A DNA stretch of 64,000 bases from NCBI GenBank assembly GCA_016758905.1, contig JAEPQZ010000016.1:372001-436000 (forward strand). The letters run 5' to 3'. The DNA is from Umbelopsis isabellina. Its lineage: Eukaryota; Mucoromycota; Umbelopsidomycetes; Umbelopsidales; Umbelopsidaceae. Shown here piece after piece: positions 45,088-56,800 of the stretch. The position numbers were made by a program, and so were the translations under genes. Numbering within the stretch: the first letter of the stretch is position 1; every line of letters starts with the position of its first letter. Below the pieces are notes generated by a model. That model made no database searches. It had not been told where the DNA came from and worked only from the letters and a program-made list of their open reading frames with translations.

Positions 45088-46769
45088 ATGACTATACAAA
45101 ACTCCAATCTTTCGACTTTACCTCAACGCTCTAGAGGATTCCAAACTCAACCTGAGGTTTTGGATCCTGTACAGTGCACTGTTCATGGCGATATCCCTGC
45201 TTGGGTCAGTGGTGTGCTGTACCGTGCAGGTCCTGGTACATTTGATATTGATCTACCCGATGGCAGGAGATATGAAATACAGCACTGGTAAGTAAAAGAT
45301 TGCTACAACCATGTTCAACCAGTTTAGTCGTCAATACTCATGTTTCAATGTTAAAAGGTTCGATGGATTGGCTCAAATTCACCGTTTCGAAATTGAAAAT
45401 GGCAAAGTTAGTTACATGTCTCGCAACACTGCCTCAGGTGTCGAGGAAAGTATAAAGAATGGCCAACAGTGCGGCGGAACTTTTGGTCAGGATATATGCC
45501 AAACTATCTTCGCAAAGACAGCATCGGTCATGAAAAATGTAGATGCAAAACCTAAAGAGAATGGCCCTAGTGATATAAACAATAATGTCGTTATAGCTGT
45601 GAAATATCCTGGTGTGAACAACCCCAAAGTCGTTACTGTTTTGACTGATGCCAATCGTCTGGTGAATCTTGACTGGAAAACTTTGGAGCCTCAGGAACTC
45701 TTCCAGTATGCAAAGTTCAATTCCAAGTTTGATGGCATGTTATCGGCTGCTCATCCTTGTGTTGATCCCAACACCAACGAAACTTGGCAATTTGTTACTG
45801 TCTTGGGGCCAAAGCCTGGGTATAACGTGTTCACTATTTCGGACGCGAATCCTGAAGGCGAACTTGTGGGTTTCGTTCCTGCCAACGCTGCTTACATCCA
45901 TTCATCATTCCTCACAGAAAACTATTATGTCTTATGTGTGCCTTCGGTAAGTGGCCTAGTTATTGCTCTACATAATGGATAGTTGACTAAATCGTTTTTA
46001 CCGACATTCAATATTTCAGTACTACATGGACGGCCGAGAACTCAAGGAAAAGCGCAACGCTGTTGGTTCATTGCACTTTGATGAAAATGCGCCTACTCAA
46101 TTTTTCGTATTCGATAGACGTCAAAGAAAGCACGTAGCAACGTATGAAGCGCCAGCATTCTTCTTTTTTCATTCCATCAATGCCTATGATAATGGTACAG
46201 ATCTCACACTTGATGTCATCGGTTATAAAGATGCGTCCATCGTTCAAGCGGTTTACCTTGCGAACGTGTCGGAGAAAAAACCATTTGCTAAGAAGTACAC
46301 AGTCCAAGATGTCAGACGATATACTCTCAGTGATGTCTCTTCCAGCACTGAATCTCCTCGCCAAGCATCCATATCTATTTTGGCTAAAGATGTGACTCCT
46401 GAACTTCCTCGTGTCAATGACGCTTACTACTGCCGGCCTTACACCTATTTTTATGGGTCTAATATAGAGGATTTGAGCACTGAATATGGTATATTCTCGG
46501 ACAGTGTCTCCAAAACCAATGTTGAGACCGGCGAATCTTGGGTTTGGAAAGAAGCAGATTGCAGACCTGGAGAACCAATATTTATTGCTGATCCTCAAGG
46601 TCATGATGAAGATGATGGTGTTCTTCTATCGGTAGTACTGGATGAACGCAAAGCTGAAAGCTTTTTGGTTGTTCTAAGTGCCAAGACTATGCAAGAAATT
46701 GCTAGAGCTCAAATACATAGCGTAGTTCCATTTGGATTCCATGGGGCTTTTATGTCCGAACTCCCCTAA
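45088..46769 (+). CDS. Carotenoid cleavage dioxygenase (RPE65/CCD family)
   Basis: Three exons (45088-45287, 45358-45946, 46020-46769) give about 512 residues. The start MTIQNSNLS follows a TATA box; an in-frame ATG at 44989 would add 33 residues. Family blocks are VSGVLYRAGPGTFD, WFDGLAQIHRF, the DANRLVNLDWKTLEP region and the four iron-binding histidines in AAHPC (codon at 45752), YIHSSF (45899), FFFFHSIN (46170) and the C-terminal PFGFHGAF (46740). All four are present, so an active Fe(II) dioxygenase is likely. In Mucorales such enzymes (CarS, AcaA) cut beta-carotene and apocarotenals on the way to trisporic acid, the sex pheromone. Which cleavage step this paralogue performs cannot be told from sequence alone. 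Confidence 0.9.
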
Positions 46770-46922
46770 GCCGGGTTGTATTCACCTTATGCTGTAGTTA
46801 CTACTCTACAGTGCCTTTTTATTACTGAATACAGTACCAATATGATAATAAATAGCATTTCCTTTATCCCACTACATAGTTTATTATGCTATCTTCAGAT
46901 GCTAAAAAGTTCAGGATGACGC

Positions 46923-46928
46923 CACGTG
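46923..46928. promoter_or_regulatory. CACGTG palindrome, distal, Vip1-like promoter
   Basis: The first of two CACGTG sites in the same promoter, about 195 bp before the ATG. Duplication within one promoter strengthens the case for a bHLH site. Confidence 0.4.
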
Positions 46929-46988
46929 TTACCAAGCTGAATAAAGGTTAAAAAAGCGGGAAAGCACGGCTTAGAAGCTGACATAGAT

Positions 46989-46994
46989 CACGTG
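46989..46994. promoter_or_regulatory. CACGTG palindrome, proximal, Vip1-like promoter
   Basis: The second CACGTG site, in TCACGTG context, about 130 bp before the ATG and 66 bp from the first. Confidence 0.4.
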
Positions 46995-47121
46995 TAGACT
47001 GTCAAAGCATATTGATTTCTCGCTTTCACATGTTTGCTAGGTTTACAGTCCCAAAAATAAAAGGCTCTTTGATGCTTGACACTTCAGTACGTCTCTTATA
47101 CTTGCATTTATCAAACATAAT

Positions 47122-48101
47122 ATGCCTGCCTGGAAATCTATCACTGTAAGTGTAGTATGTTAGTGTACCTTTTTTTCGAACCTTTCGACTGAAACAGATT
47201 GATGCAGATCCCTAGCGAACCCTCTCCCAACTATGTGGTCGTCAGTCATATCGCTGGCACCTCTTCTGAAAAAACCATCTTGGACTTTTTCCAATTTTGT
47301 GGAAAAATCAAAGAGTTTGAACTTGCCAAGTAAGTGAACACGAGGGTTTACGGGTACAGTTCTAAGCGAACCCAGATCTTGGGGCTGACGCTCTCATTTT
47401 TTTTTAGGGACGACGACGAGAAGCATCAAGTAGCCTTGATTCACTTCGAAAGAGAGTCTGCTGCCAAGACAGCTGTTCTCTTGTCAAATGCTTTGATTGA
47501 TGATTCTCATATTGTTGTTGCTCCATACTTTGCTTCAACTGAGGACGCAGCTGATAAAGAGGAGGAGACTACCACTCAAGAAGATAAGCCAAAGACTAGA
47601 ATCATCGCCGAGCTTCTTGCTCACGGCTATATGCTTCAAGATCAAGTTGTTGCCAAGGGTTTGGAATACGACAATAAGTATGCTGTTCAGTCCCGCGTCT
47701 CCTCGTACCTGACTGGTCTTCACACTCGTGCCAAGCAATTGGATGATAAGTATCGCATTTGGGAAAAAACGCTTGAGTTGGATCAAAAGTACAAGATTCA
47801 AGAGAAAGCTCAGGGTGCCTTTAACATTGCTCAAGCCAAGGCACAAGAAGCTCTTAAAACACCCACTGGCCAGAGAGTTCAGGATATTGCTAATCAAACC
47901 TTGGCTCAAGTAACTGCTGTTCACTATGAAGCCAAGAAGATCCAAGTAAGTAAAGGCACATGAGCGTTTGTGAATAGAAAAAGATATTAGCGTTGCTAAA
48001 AAAATTTGCTTGGCTAGGGTGAAAAGCAAGGAGCCACTGCCACTGCTGCTACCACAACCACAGAAGCTGCTGAGCCTACTGTAACTGCTCCTACCGCTTA
48101 A
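47122..48101 (+). CDS. Vip1-like single-RRM protein
   Basis: Four exons (47122-47145, 47208-47329, 47408-47945, 48018-48101) give 255 residues. An RRM occupies about residues 9-85 (NYVVVSHIAGTSSEKTILDF, CGKIKEFEL, HQVALIHFERESAAKTAVLL). An acidic linker and a long helical region follow (YKIQEKAQGAFNIAQAKAQE), ending in an Ala/Thr-rich tail. This plan matches the fission yeast Vip1 group of RRM proteins, of poorly known function. The helical region is amphipathic with repeated Gln/Lys/Ala and may be a coiled coil. The first exon has 24 nt. The promoter carries two CACGTG sites. Confidence 0.82.
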
Positions 48102-48290
48102 TTTGGCTTATAAGTGGTGATGAATTGATAATTTAGAAACTTATTAATATTGTCTATATAATAACCCATTTAGCTAGTGCTGCCAAGGTGTTTCTTGGCA
48201 TGACCATGCAATAATAATATACCAACTACCAATATGGTCTTTCCAAATTTCTTGTCGCGTCGTGGGTGTATGTATGTTGGTGGAAGACAG

Positions 48291-48296
48291 CACGTG
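48291..48296. promoter_or_regulatory. CACGTG palindrome upstream of SR/RRM gene
   Basis: CACGTG 73 bp before the chosen ATG of the three-RRM protein. Same core as in several other promoters here. Confidence 0.38.
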
Positions 48297-48368
48297 ACCG
48301 TGATTTTGCTAACGAGGTCAACTGGGAAAAGAAGCCATGGAGAAAGTTCAAGTAATTGCAGAAAAAAA

Positions 48369-50439
48369 ATGGACGATGAATCCAAGCTGATTAGAAGATC
48401 ACGTTCGCCTAGTCGATCGAGATCACGTTCGATCGGCCGTCGGTCTTACTCGCCCCCCAGTAATGATCGCTCGCCTCCACGGTATCGTTATCCGCGATCT
48501 CGTAGTCCGCGTTCTCACTCCCCTCATCGCCGTCGGTACATGTCGCGTTCACGAAGCAGATCACCATACCACTATCGATCTCGAAGTCCACCACGCAGGC
48601 GTCGTGGTTCTAGATCGAGATCACGAAGTCCGCGGCCACCGCAGCGAGAATGTCGAGTTTATGTCGGGAATCTACCCTATGAAGCTCGGCGACGTGATTT
48701 ATGGGATTTAATGCGCGACGGTAGGTTTCAGTCTACTATGAGCTACATATATGGATATATTGACTAATGGCTATGTAGCTGGAGAGGTCGTGGAAGCCGA
48801 CATTATGTTAACTGGGTCAGGAAAGTCCAAGGGCTGCGGGTAAAAGTTGTTTCTATTATTAAGCGTCCACAGGAGCGTCATAATCACAGATCGAGTGTTC
48901 TTAATCGATTTCTTTGTTCATATAACAGTGTTGTAGAGTATCGATTTCCGGATGGAGCACAAAGAGCTATACGTACTATTCATAATACACTTTTTATGGG
49001 TAGGCCAGTTTTGGTCCGAGAGGTACCAAGTCTATACCGCTGGATATCATACAGCAATGGCATACGATGTTGACTGTTTATTCACTTTAGGATCGAGAAG
49101 AACCTGGTAGAGATCCCAGGCAAGCCGCTGAAGGCTGTCAATTATTTATAGGAAATGTAAGCTGATACTCTGTGTGCTCAGGGCCATTTGGTCGCGTATT
49201 GATCATTTTTCGTAGCTGCCCTATTCTGCAAGCTGGCAGGATATGAAGGATTTGTTTAGAAAAGCTGGTCGAGTTACACACACGGATGTTTTGCAAGACC
49301 CGAGCACCAGGCGATCCAAGGGCCAAGGCATCGTCATATATGGCGATGCCCGAGATGCCTCAAAGGCTATGGGTATGTAGAAAATACCTCAATGTTCGTA
49401 AATTGTTTTTGGGAGGAGTTATTTCTAATTTGCCTGTGTGGTTCAATTTAGAAATGTTTGACGGTTATGAATGGTTAGGAAGACGATTGGAAGTCAGAGA
49501 AGTAAGGCTTGCATGGTATGCATGACGAGCAAGTTCGCGTGATTAACGCTCATTCCTGTCTCTAGGATCGATTCGCGGGCTCAAGTCGTCCACCTGCACC
49601 TGCACCCTCACATCCACCACCTATTGAAGATCGGCCCCCACGCAGTGGCTCTGGATATTACGGTGGTGGTGGCAGCGGAGGAGGAGCTGGAGGACATGAA
49701 GGTAGGTGTTCCAATGTTTTGAAATGGCGATTGATGGTTGGACCACGTTGCTCATTTTGAGCGTTTTCAATTAATTGCAGTGCCTGCACATGCTCCACCT
49801 TTTGGGAATATGCACAATGCTGCTCCTGTTCCACCACCACCCATGCACCGACCGGAGCGCCCTCCATACAATCAAGGCATGGCTCCATCTGTTCCACCAC
49901 CAAATCCGAATGTTGGTGGGCCAGGTGCCAATTTACCTCGCAACGGGGAAAATCAAGTCCATGTTGGCAATGTAAGCAAGAAATATAGTATTCAAATGTT
50001 ATTGAATGTGCAAACAGCTAATGTCAATTGTTAGTTACCATTTTCTACTACTTGGCAAGATTTAATCGATTTGTTTCGTCATAGTGGTATGTGTTGCACA
50101 TTATTCTAGTGAAGTACAATTGCATTCTGAAACAAAGAAATCAAATATAGGGCCTGTGGTTCGAGCCGAAACCCTCACTAGCAATGGCAGACCAAAAGGG
50201 GCGGGTCTAGTAAGATTTGAAGAATCGCAAGCTTGCGAAAAGGCGATCGGTATGTCATATAATTCCAGCTCCAGTCTAATTTTATACAAATTGTGTCGTC
50301 TGACCTTTTGGTCCATTTAGCTAAATTCAACGGCTATATGTATGGTGGTCGTCCACTGGAGGTCAGTCTTGACACCGGTATGGCAGGCGAAGTATACGGT
50401 AATGCTGCTCGTGGAGGCGGTTCAGCAGGATGGAGCTAA
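48369..50439 (+). CDS. SR-type protein with three RRMs, Gbp2/Hrb1-like
   Basis: Eleven exons (48369-48720, 48779-48839, 48929-49022, 49091-49156, 49216-49372, 49452-49501, 49566-49701, 49781-49971, 50035-50086, 50151-50249, 50321-50439) give about 458 residues. Residues 1-92 are an Arg/Ser domain with many RS dipeptides. RRM1 (about 97-170) starts CRVYVGNLPYEARR, RRM2 (about 186-260) QLFIGNLPYSASW and RRM3 (about 366-440) QVHVGNLPFSTTW. The RRM2-RRM3 linker is Gly/Pro/His-rich. The order RS-RRM-RRM-RRM is that of yeast Gbp2 and Hrb1, which accompany mRNA through transcription and export. An in-frame ATG at 48234 would add 45 residues without RS character, so 48369 is preferred. Confidence 0.87.
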
Positions 50440-50676
50440 AGATATATGGCCATCAAATAATGAGAGGAGAAAAATAAATAAAATTATGCTACCTTTTTCT
50501 TATACAATTTAAATATCCTACTATTTTCTGGCTTTTTCCCGCTTTGAACGTGGGGTTTCTAAGCGCACTCTTGTCTTTTTTCTCCACGAGCAAGCCTCCA
50601 GTCAGCCTCCCAGGAATTCAACCTTTGTTGGATAAAGCTGATCCTTCATCGGCCTTTTCGTTGATCTCCCCACACC

Positions 50677-52864
50677 ATGAACCCAACTATGCAACTGCCA
50701 GTGGAGCAGGTTGCTAAGGTTGTTAGACGACATTTGGTAACCCAGCGCGACTCCGATGCATCGGAGGATGCTGACCATGCGCACGCAGACCATTCCGAAA
50801 TCACAGTACACGATACAAATCAACCACACCATGGTGACTCTCATTCTATCGACTCTACTATAAGAAATGCTTACAAACTACCAGGCGGGTCCATTGTAGA
50901 CGGGATCTACAAGTGGACGGCCCACGTTGAAAGCGAAAGGAAGCAACGCCTATTACGATCACAATCGATTTCGTTCCCTATACCAGAGCAGTCATCGACT
51001 CATGATTTATCTCAGAGGTTAAAACAGCCTGGTGGATTTAGGCGGCACTATGTGCTTTCGAAAGCTGCCAAACAAGGCAGAAAACCACCAAATTTGTGGA
51101 CAAACAGCTTTGCTGAATTCTTATGCTTATATGGTCATTTTGGAGGTGAAGATCTGAGCGACGACGATGAACTTGAGAGTAGCAGCGATGAAGACGAGGA
51201 AGCCGTGATCGGGTATGGATCGAGTATTCTGAATGAGGCAAGTTCTAGTAAAACGCCATCGCTGAATAGGACGGCGTCTACCTCATACAAACGTAAGTCC
51301 AACCACGATCGGGCGGCAATAGCTTCCACTTCGGGTCGGCGGCGAACCTCAGAAGCAACGCCACTACTATCAAAGCCGAAAAACAATCCTCCAGCGGGAG
51401 GGACAGCAACTCCAGCAAAAGCTGTCTTTCTATTGTTAAAGTCGTTTGTGACAACAGGGATCATGTTTTTACCCAAAGCGTAAGTACATTTTTTTTTATA
51501 TGTTGCATTTAGTTCATAATGCATATTTAATACTGTTCAGTTGATTTGTGACATATATTAACGACTTACGCTAACGCTTTCAACATTAGTTTCTATAATG
51601 GCGGATTGATTTTCTCAATACTGGGCATGATCTTCATCGCCGCAATATCCCTATATTCCTTCTTGTCACTGGTTGAAACTCGCACTGCAGTGCCAGCTGG
51701 TTTTGGTGACATGGGCGGTGTTCTATTTGGCAGCAAGATGCGAATGGCAGTTCTAATATGTATCACATTGTCACAAATTGGCTTTGTATGTGCATACATG
51801 AGCTTTGTTGCTGAAAACTTACAATCGCTTATCCTCACATTTTCTAAATGTCGGGTCTCCATACCATTACACGTTCTTATTCTCGCCCAATGCTTTGTAT
51901 TTATTCCCCTGGCTATGATACGCAAAATCCAACGCCTATCTGTCTTTGCATTGATTGCTGATGTGTTTATCGTCATCGGACTCATGTATTTATACTATTA
52001 CGATTTCTATACCATGGCAACATCCGGCGTCGCAGATATATCCTTTTTCAGCGCAGAGCGTTTCCCACTTTTCATTGGAACAACTATATTTACTTATGAA
52101 GGCATTGGTCTTGGTACGTATTTCTCATATCGAAAGCTTAGTTTTCTATCAGATATTAAGTAACGATACATCTGTATCACAGTTATACCTATCACAGAAG
52201 CTATGAAAGAACCAAAAAGACTTCCGCAAGTGCTTTGGCGTACCATGGCATTCATTACCTTGCTTTTCTCCACTATGGGAGCCATTTCTTACATGGCTTT
52301 CGGCGACAATGTTCAGACTATTGTGTTATTGAATCTTCCCGCCAAAGACCCTGGTGTATCGACCATCATCGCACTTTATTCTCTGGCTATTTGCCTTTCC
52401 ATCCCATTACAGCTCTTTCCAGCCATTCGAATCATGGAAAATGGCCTGTTCACCACAAGATCTGGCAAAAACAACACAATTGTTAAGTGGGAAAAGAATG
52501 TGTTTCGAGTTGCCGTGGTGTTCATGTGCGCCTGGGTATCTATTGTCGGTTCCAAGGACAAACTAGACAAATTCGTTGCTCTTGTCGGTACCCTATTTTG
52601 TGCGCCATTATGCTTTTTATTCCCCCCTCTTTTCCATCTCAAAGCTGCTGCAAAAAGCTACCTTAGGAAATGCGCTGATGTTGCCGTCATGTTGTTTGGT
52701 CTATTATGGTATGTTGTTGCTTTTCGTTTAATTAGCTTACGAACACATTGATCTGACCATACCTATTTGTTAGCATGCTATATGGAACTGCAATGGTGCT
52801 TGTTCAGTGGAATTCCTCAGTTGGAATTGATCCAATTAAGCGGTGCATAGCTCGAAGCACTTAA
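50677..52864 (+). CDS. Vacuolar amino acid transporter, AVT3-like (Aa_trans family)
   Basis: Four exons (50677-51479, 51590-52113, 52183-52708, 52774-52864) give about 647 residues. The first 245 residues are hydrophilic, with an acidic cluster (DDDELESSSDEDEE) and Ser-rich stretches. Around 250 the transporter begins (KAVFLLLKSFVTTGIMFLPK), followed by about ten or eleven hydrophobic segments including FSILGMIFIAAISLYSFLSL and the FTYEGIGLVIPITEAMK block typical of the AAAP family. A long N-terminal tail is characteristic of yeast Avt3/Avt4, which export neutral amino acids from the vacuole. Substrate is not readable from sequence. The last exon codes for the final helix and a short basic tail. 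Confidence 0.88.
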
Positions 52865-53248
52865 TAGATGAGCTATAATCTATATTGCACACAAGATTAA
52901 CAGTACTGTGAACGTAGCTATGTAAAGATTTTCTAAAAGTTTGCGTAGTTTCACTAAATGCAAGTGTAATTGAACATAATCTACTGATATACATAAAATT
53001 TTTTGCTGAAAGCTTCAAATACAATGTCCAATGTATAGCCCATAACAATGATACCCATTATAAAGATGTAGATGTAACGAATTTTAATTTACAATATGTG
53101 AGCAGGTGATAGAGTACATTGATGCAATTAGAGACTGACGAGCATAAAGTTAGGATGATGTTGAAAGCGGGATTGGTTTATGAAGCTGCATCCAGGAAGG
53201 AAATACACAATTGGTTAATAAAGAATTTTACGAGCTGTCAAAATACAT
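52865..53248. other. Convergent intergenic region
   Basis: This 384 bp AT-rich stretch lies between the 3' ends of the transporter (+) and the RNase H2 subunit gene (-). Nothing recognisable was seen. Confidence 0.6.
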
Positions 53249-53722
53249 TTACCAACTCACATATCCAGCTATACCAGCCCATGCCATACCAGTAAAGAAA
53301 GCATCAGTGCTTTCATCTGGTGCACTATCATGCTTCCACACAGTGAACTCTTTGAATGTTTCAAAGCACTCGTGTGTTGCTTCTGTCTCATCAGATTCCT
53401 CCATATCGTGATCAAGTCGCTGGCTGTATACATTGCCTGTTTTCAAGAATTGTTAGATATAGTATATACAGATATATTTCTATCACACACATGTTCTTTG
53501 GGAGACAGTACCTGTGTACATAGCGGGCAAGTGATTCTTAGTACCATACAGTTGGCGACCGCGAAACGTTGCAGTAGAGCACGGTTTTCCGGTCGCAGGG
53601 TCAGCGCTTGGAGTCTGAACAAAATAGCTGGACACCTTTGCTGGACCGTTGTGATCAATTTGGCAGGGTATCAAGTGCAGTTCCTGTGAGGGAGTGTTTG
53701 CGGATTCAAGTATAATGTCCAT
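53249..53722 (-). CDS. RNH203: Ribonuclease H2 subunit C
   Basis: Two exons (53722-53512, 53436-53249) give 132 residues. The family pattern is present: LHLIPCQIDHNGPAKVSSYF near the start, then TATFRGRQLYGTKNHLPAMY with the FRGR-x-L-x-G motif, followed by an acidic EESDETEATHE stretch and FKEFTVWKHD before the end. RNase H2 removes ribonucleotides from DNA; subunit C, with B, forms the structural platform for the catalytic A subunit. A GTGAGT near the end could act as a donor, but reading through gives a natural stop seven bases later. It is divergent from the Doa10-like gene over 161 bp. Confidence 0.87.
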
Positions 53723-53883
53723 GTTGGTTTAAGGCGATCAATCTAAAAGCTTCGACGCGTTCCATAACGATCTGCCGAGTCTCGTTAAAATGAGCTCCGC
53801 CCGCTGTCACAATTCAATTTTTTGAGCCAACACGTCGCTGTGCCTACCTTTTAAAGTAACAGCAGCTTATTGCTATCCACAGC

Positions 53884-56800
53884 ATGGAAGAGGAAGAAGG
53901 TAAAGCATTGGCATAGATGATCGATTCTTTATATTTACACTTTGTTAATCCCTCGGGGTTCCGTTGTAGAAATTTGCAGAGTCTGTCGATGTGAAGCATC
54001 CCCAGAACAGCCGCTCTTCCACCCATGCAAATGCTCGGGCAGCATTCGTTATGTGCATCAGGATTGGTAAGCCTTTCACTCCATAAGCTGCATTGTAGTG
54101 AGTGTGTATTTCAATTATTGACCAAAGTTGTACTTTAGCTTAATTGAGTGGTTATCTCATAGCAAGAAAAAGTAAGTTCAACGTGGACACTTTGGCCAAT
54201 GATCTACAATGAGGTCACCTACTCACTCTACTCCAATCTAACAGATATTGTGAATTATGTAAATACCCCTTTGCATTCACTCCAGGTAAAGGTTTACTGC
54301 AAGAATTCTGAAATTTTTAATAATCGTTGACTAACACTCTCATCACTTTGTAGTTTATGCTGATGATATGCCAGAAAAGTTACCGGCGGCACTTTTTATC
54401 CGCCAATTGCTTAGGAGAGCTTCTGGCATAATAAGAATAACGTTGCGAGCGATAGTAGTAGTTTTTGTATGGCTGATTATGCTACCTTATATCACATTGT
54501 GGGTTTGGCGATTCTACTTTTGGAGTGGAGATAACCTCGCCCTCAGCATGCACAGTGATAACAGCACTATTGCAAATACTACGCTGGCACATGAACAGAA
54601 CACATTTTCAAACGACACAATCACCGACGATAGTATATCGAGTTCTCTGTTTTCAGCAAGGTGAGTGAAAGTCCCAGTGTAACTCACAGTAATCAAATAT
54701 GAGTTTAGTAGTAACATGACTTTGCAGGACGTTCTTGTTGGATTGCTTTGAAGGTCAGATAATTACATGTGTTGTCGTGGTGGTATTCGTGGCAGCATTC
54801 CTGTTGCGAGAGTGGATTGTGCAAAATACGCCAGCTGAGGCTGTAGCAGGACTAGATGCAGAAGACCCCCAAGTTGAAGATAATTTCGGCCAAGAAATGG
54901 CTGCTGAAAATAATGGAATCTTCGAGCATATTGTCTTCCAACCTCAACAAGATCAAAACAACGCATTGCAGCCACCAAATGCTCGTCGAGCACCTGAGCC
55001 ACATATGCCGGAACATCAAAATCGTGATGTCCATCGATTGCAAACTCTTTTAAATCCTCAAGATAGCCATTTGGACAGAGACCGAGCTGAGGAGCTGCAA
55101 AGGCATTTGCGCGAGGCTGTGGAGATGGACAGAGCGTGGACAGACGAGTCTAATCTTAGAGCAAGTTCCTCGTCAAATTTCGCTCCTTATTCGCCATTAT
55201 TCAATCAAAATAACTCAAGTCAAGACGAACAGAATGATACGACAGACAACTCCATTAATTCTAACGATTACCGGTCTGTACATTCAGAAGGCACCAGCTA
55301 TAGCGCCAATGTATTAAATCAAATGGACATACAGAAGTGGGGACGATCATCAACATCAGCTTCATCACCAAACTCGAATGGAAAAGCTGCTATGTTTGAC
55401 CGAGATCGTAATCAGGAGAATGCTAGCGGCCAGGCAAGCACTTCTAATGATATGCCATCGTTCAATCGGTCCGACAGTAGTTCAAGCCTAAACAAGCGAC
55501 ACGACATGATGATGAATTCTGGTGGGGAAGAAAGCTCTAAAAGCACATGGAAATCAAAGGAACGAACGTGGCCCGGACAATGTATGCTTTTAAATAATTA
55601 TGATAGTGTATGATTATGATTCGGGTAAAATGCTAAATGAGTTTGATGTTTTTCTAGTGGACAACACTCATTCACCGTCTATCGGCTCACCAGCTCCCAA
55701 TTATCTAAGTGCAGCAAACGGATCCGTGGCCGTGGATGAACAATCTATAAGCTCATCATCCAGTTCGCAAAACCTTTATGAGTTGGCACAAACCAATCTA
55801 CCTACTCAAGCGCCACCGGCTCCACGTATGCCATACCTTCAAGCGCCGCCTGCGCCAGACCAAGTCAACCGGCCAGTGCAAATGCAGAGAGAAGCACCTG
55901 AACGACCAAATGTTGCTTTTGGTGGTCGTCAAAACATCTTTAATGAGCGCAATGAAAACAATGCTCAATTCTTCGATAATGTCAATGCTGCTGCTGACGA
56001 CGATGACGAGGAAGATGGTGATGTTGGTGATGATTTGGATGGCGTTCTAGAGGCTGTCGGCATGAGAGGAAGCCTTTGGCTGTTAGCTCAAAATTCTATA
56101 CTTATGTGCTTGTTGATAAGTCTTTGTTTGGGCGCTGCTGTTTGGGTACCTTATGTGGTTGGCAAGCTGTTTATTTTGGTACGTTTTCTTTTGTATCTTC
56201 TCGCATCCCGTTATGATATGCTGATCATATTTTTTGTTCTCTTGCAGATCAAGCCTTTGCAGCTGATTCAATTACCAATATCTGCACTCAGAATCTTCAT
56301 TGATCCTTTGGTTGATTTCATTCTTGACTTTTGTTTACCAAAAGCGCTAGACTCGCTCAAGTCTTTCGCAAATCGAGAATTGCCAGGTTTGATGAATCAT
56401 CCAACCTTACTTAATGTGATGAACGGTTGCCAAGACATCAAGCATCATATATCGACCATTTTCCAGTCAAGTGCAAACACCGAGAAGCGTTCAAAGACAT
56501 TCATGGATTATATAGACATCTCTAAAAAGGATGCCGTCAGTGAAAGTACTGACTTCTACGACAGCATTCAAAACTTTGTTCGCCATGATTTGGAACCATT
56601 TTTCAAGGCTGCCATGAAGCGGTGGCATTACTTTGCAATTGGTCGTACGGTCATGGATCGCATTGTTTGCGTTGCGATTGGCTATATGATTCTGGTGCTT
56701 TTGGGAGCTTGGTATTTGCGAAAGACTGGCAATGCATATGGACGAACAGTGGGACGAACGGTACAGCAAGCTATTCGACAACAGGGCATCATATTGAAGG

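Larger units (their letters stand above)
46770..47121. other. Intergenic, promoter of the Vip1-like gene
   Basis: This 352 bp gap contains two CACGTG palindromes 66 bp apart and an AAATAAAAGG stretch about 60 bp before the next ATG. No coding signal was seen. Confidence 0.55.
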
